In this document: in pieces, positions 5,318-6,524 of the stretch
How positions within the stretch are numbered: position 1 is the stretch's first letter
Layout of the letters: each line of letters begins with the position of its first letter
Assembly: GCA_964407285.1 (NCBI GenBank)
Contig: CAYOVG010000377.1
Span: 1 to 6,524 of the forward strand
DNA length: 6,524 nucleotides
DNA from: CAYOVG01 sp964407285
GTDB taxonomy: Bacteria > Desulfobacterota > Syntrophobacteria > Syntrophobacterales > Syntrophobacteraceae
Reading direction: 5' to 3'
Translations under genes and position numbers: made by a program
Notes under the pieces: generated by a model
What the model saw: the letters and a program-made list of their open reading frames with translations, nothing else
Told to the model about the DNA's origin: nothing
Database searches by the model: none

Positions 5318-6524
5318 ATGAGGTCCCATGGAATGTTGAAACGGTGGAAAGCGATCCTTCTCTGCCTGCCGGCGCTCGTTTGTCTTGCAGTTCATCCACG
5401 AACCGCGGGAGCGGCGGCCGGAGCCTACGCCGTGGTGGATACCGGGCAAAGCAAATGCTACAACACTACCAGTGAAATAACCTGCCCCGCCGCGGGCTCG
5501 GCTTTCCACGGCCAGGATTCCCAGTATGCGGGAAATCAGCCCGGCTTCACCGACAACGGCAACGGCGTCGTCACGGATAACGTCACCGGCCTGATGTGGG
5601 TGAAGAGTCCGGATACCAACGGGGATGGTGCGATAGACTCCAACGACAAATTCAACTGGACCGGTCTTCAGGCCTATCCCCAGACGCTCAACTCCCAGAA
5701 TTACGCCGGCTACGGCGACTGGCGACTGCCGACCATCAAGGAACTGTATTCACTCATCGATTTCAGGGGTACCGACCCCAGCGGATACGACGGCGCGAGC
5801 ACGGCCGGTCTCACGCCCTTCATCGATACGAATTACTTCAGTTTCGCTTACGGGGATACCAACGCGGGCGAACGCATCATCGACGCTCAATTTGGGTCCA
5901 GCACCATTTACGTCGGTTCGACCGGAAACACTCAATTGCTTTTCGGGGTCAATTTCGCTGACGGTCGAATCAAGGGGTACGGTTTGACTTCGGCCTCGGG
6001 TACCGAGAAGACATTCTTCGTGCTGTGCGTGAGAGGGGGTACGGACTACGGAACCAATAGCTTTACGGACAACGGCGACGGCACGATCACCGACAGCGCC
6101 ACCGGCCTGATGTGGTCCCGGTCCGACAGCGGCCGGGGCATGACCTGGAAAGATGCTCTCGCCTGGGTTGCGACAAAAAACGCCGCCAATTACCTGGGGT
6201 ACAGTGACTGGCGGCTGCCGAACATCAAGGAATTGCAGAGCATCGTGGATTATACCCGCTCGCCCGACAGCACAGGTTCCCCCGCCATCAATTCTCTGTT
6301 TACGGTCACCGGCATAACCAATGAAGCGGGGCAGGCCGACTATCCCTACTTCTGGAGCAGCACAACGCACGTCAGCTACTCGGGGGTATCCGCGGCGAAC
6401 GCATCCTATGTTTCGTTCGGGCGTGCGCTCGGCTACATGAACGGGTCCTGGACGGACGTCCATGGCGCGAGAGCGCAACGCAGTGATCCAAAGACCGGCG
6501 ATCCCGCCGATTATCCTACCGGCC
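5318..6524 (+). CDS. Secreted tandem DUF1566 (Lcl C-terminal-like) domain protein, 3' end beyond window
   Basis: An open frame of 402 codons reaches the window edge without a stop. The ATG at 5318 has AAAGGAGGG five bases upstream, and an in-frame TGA at 5291-5293 prevents an earlier start. A signal peptide is evident: basic start (RSHGMLKRWK), hydrophobic core ILLCLPALVCLAV (13-25), small residues AGAAAGA (30-36). Two DUF1566 domains follow. Domain 1 opens with FTDNGNGVVTDNVTGLMW (77-94), has DWRLPTIKEL (134-143) and ends at LCVRGG (236-241). Domain 2 opens with FTDNGDGTITDSATGLMW (249-266), has DWRLPNIKEL (297-306) and YFWSSTT (344-350), and is near its end at the edge. C47 and C56 lie in the N-terminal linker. 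Domain 1 has an inserted acidic loop (99-110). Related domains have a C-type-lectin-like fold and act at the cell surface or in ligand binding; the ligand here is unknown. Confidence 0.9.
   Translation, partial: MRSHGMLKRWKAILLCLPALVCLAVHPRTAGAAAGAYAVVDTGQSKCYNTTSEITCPAAGSAFHGQDSQYAGNQPGFTDNGNGVVTDNVTGLMWVKSPDTNGDGAIDSNDKFNWTGLQAYPQTLNSQNYAGYGDWRLPTIKELYSLIDFRGTDPSGYDGASTAGLTPFIDTNYFSFAYGDTNAGERIIDAQFGSSTIYVGSTGNTQLLFGVNFADGRIKGYGLTSASGTEKTFFVLCVRGGTDYGTNSFTDNGDGTITDSATGLMWSRSDSGRGMTWKDALAWVATKNAANYLGYSDWRLPNIKELQSIVDYTRSPDSTGSPAINSLFTVTGITNEAGQADYPYFWSSTTHVSYSGVSAANASYVSFGRALGYMNGSWTDVHGARAQRSDPKTGDPADYPTG
5717..6235 (+). repeat. Diverged direct repeat encoding the DWRLPxIKEL core of both DUF1566 domains
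   Basis: The 30-base segments 5717-5746 and 6206-6235 differ at only three positions and lie 489 bases (163 codons) apart. They encode DWRLPTIKEL and DWRLPNIKEL. The matching domain openings are also alike, including GGCCTGATGTGG in both. This reflects internal domain duplication within one gene, not a mobile repeat. Confidence 0.8.

Noticed and set aside
5750..6478. A 242-codon minus-strand open frame opposite the DUF1566 gene
   Set aside because: The plus strand has signal peptide, ribosome-binding site and duplicated domain motifs; the antisense product shows no family features.

Overview
The window looks like ordinary chromosomal DNA from a GC-rich Gram-negative bacterium. The gene mix is a COG3937-type phasin next to a UbiB/ABC1 kinase, an iron-sulfur flavoprotein, an archaeal/Thermotoga-like glutamate dehydrogenase, and a secreted tandem-DUF1566 protein. 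Together these suggest a deltaproteobacterium (Desulfobacterota or Syntrophobacterota). That assignment is inference from gene content and style; no phylogenetic marker is present.

Layout. Positions 38-2009 (minus strand) hold a two-gene unit, phasin then ubiB-like kinase. The two genes overlap by 11 bases and follow an extended -10 promoter near 2060. Positions 2239-2814 (minus) encode an iron-sulfur flavoprotein whose four-cysteine motif fits the Isf family. A divergent intergenic region (2815-3142) separates it from gdhA (3143-4399, plus), a complete 418-residue glutamate dehydrogenase. The gdhA 3' flank (4413-4474) contains nested inverted repeats with a possible pseudoknot. A complete tRNA-Ala(CGC) follows at 4590-4662, with a clear sigma70 promoter upstream and a strong intrinsic terminator downstream.

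Positions 4716-5317 are about 600 bases of low coding density. They hold what looks like a decayed ribbon-helix-helix antitoxin on the minus strand, with no toxin partner in the window, followed by two adjacent perfect hairpins. From 5318 to the window end runs a secreted protein with two DUF1566 domains. It is cut off by the window edge, so its stop codon is not visible. Its first domain carries an inserted calcium-loop-like sequence.

How the genes relate. Phasin and UbiB-like kinase are probably co-transcribed and translationally coupled, which points to a membrane- or lipid-associated task. The flavoprotein and GdhA are divergently transcribed and may share control DNA, but nothing shows they share a pathway. 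The tRNA is its own transcription unit. I found no CRISPR array, intact mobile element or obviously new multi-gene defence system. The most unusual material is the non-coding structure around gdhA and the tRNA, the antitoxin relic, and the modified DUF1566 protein.
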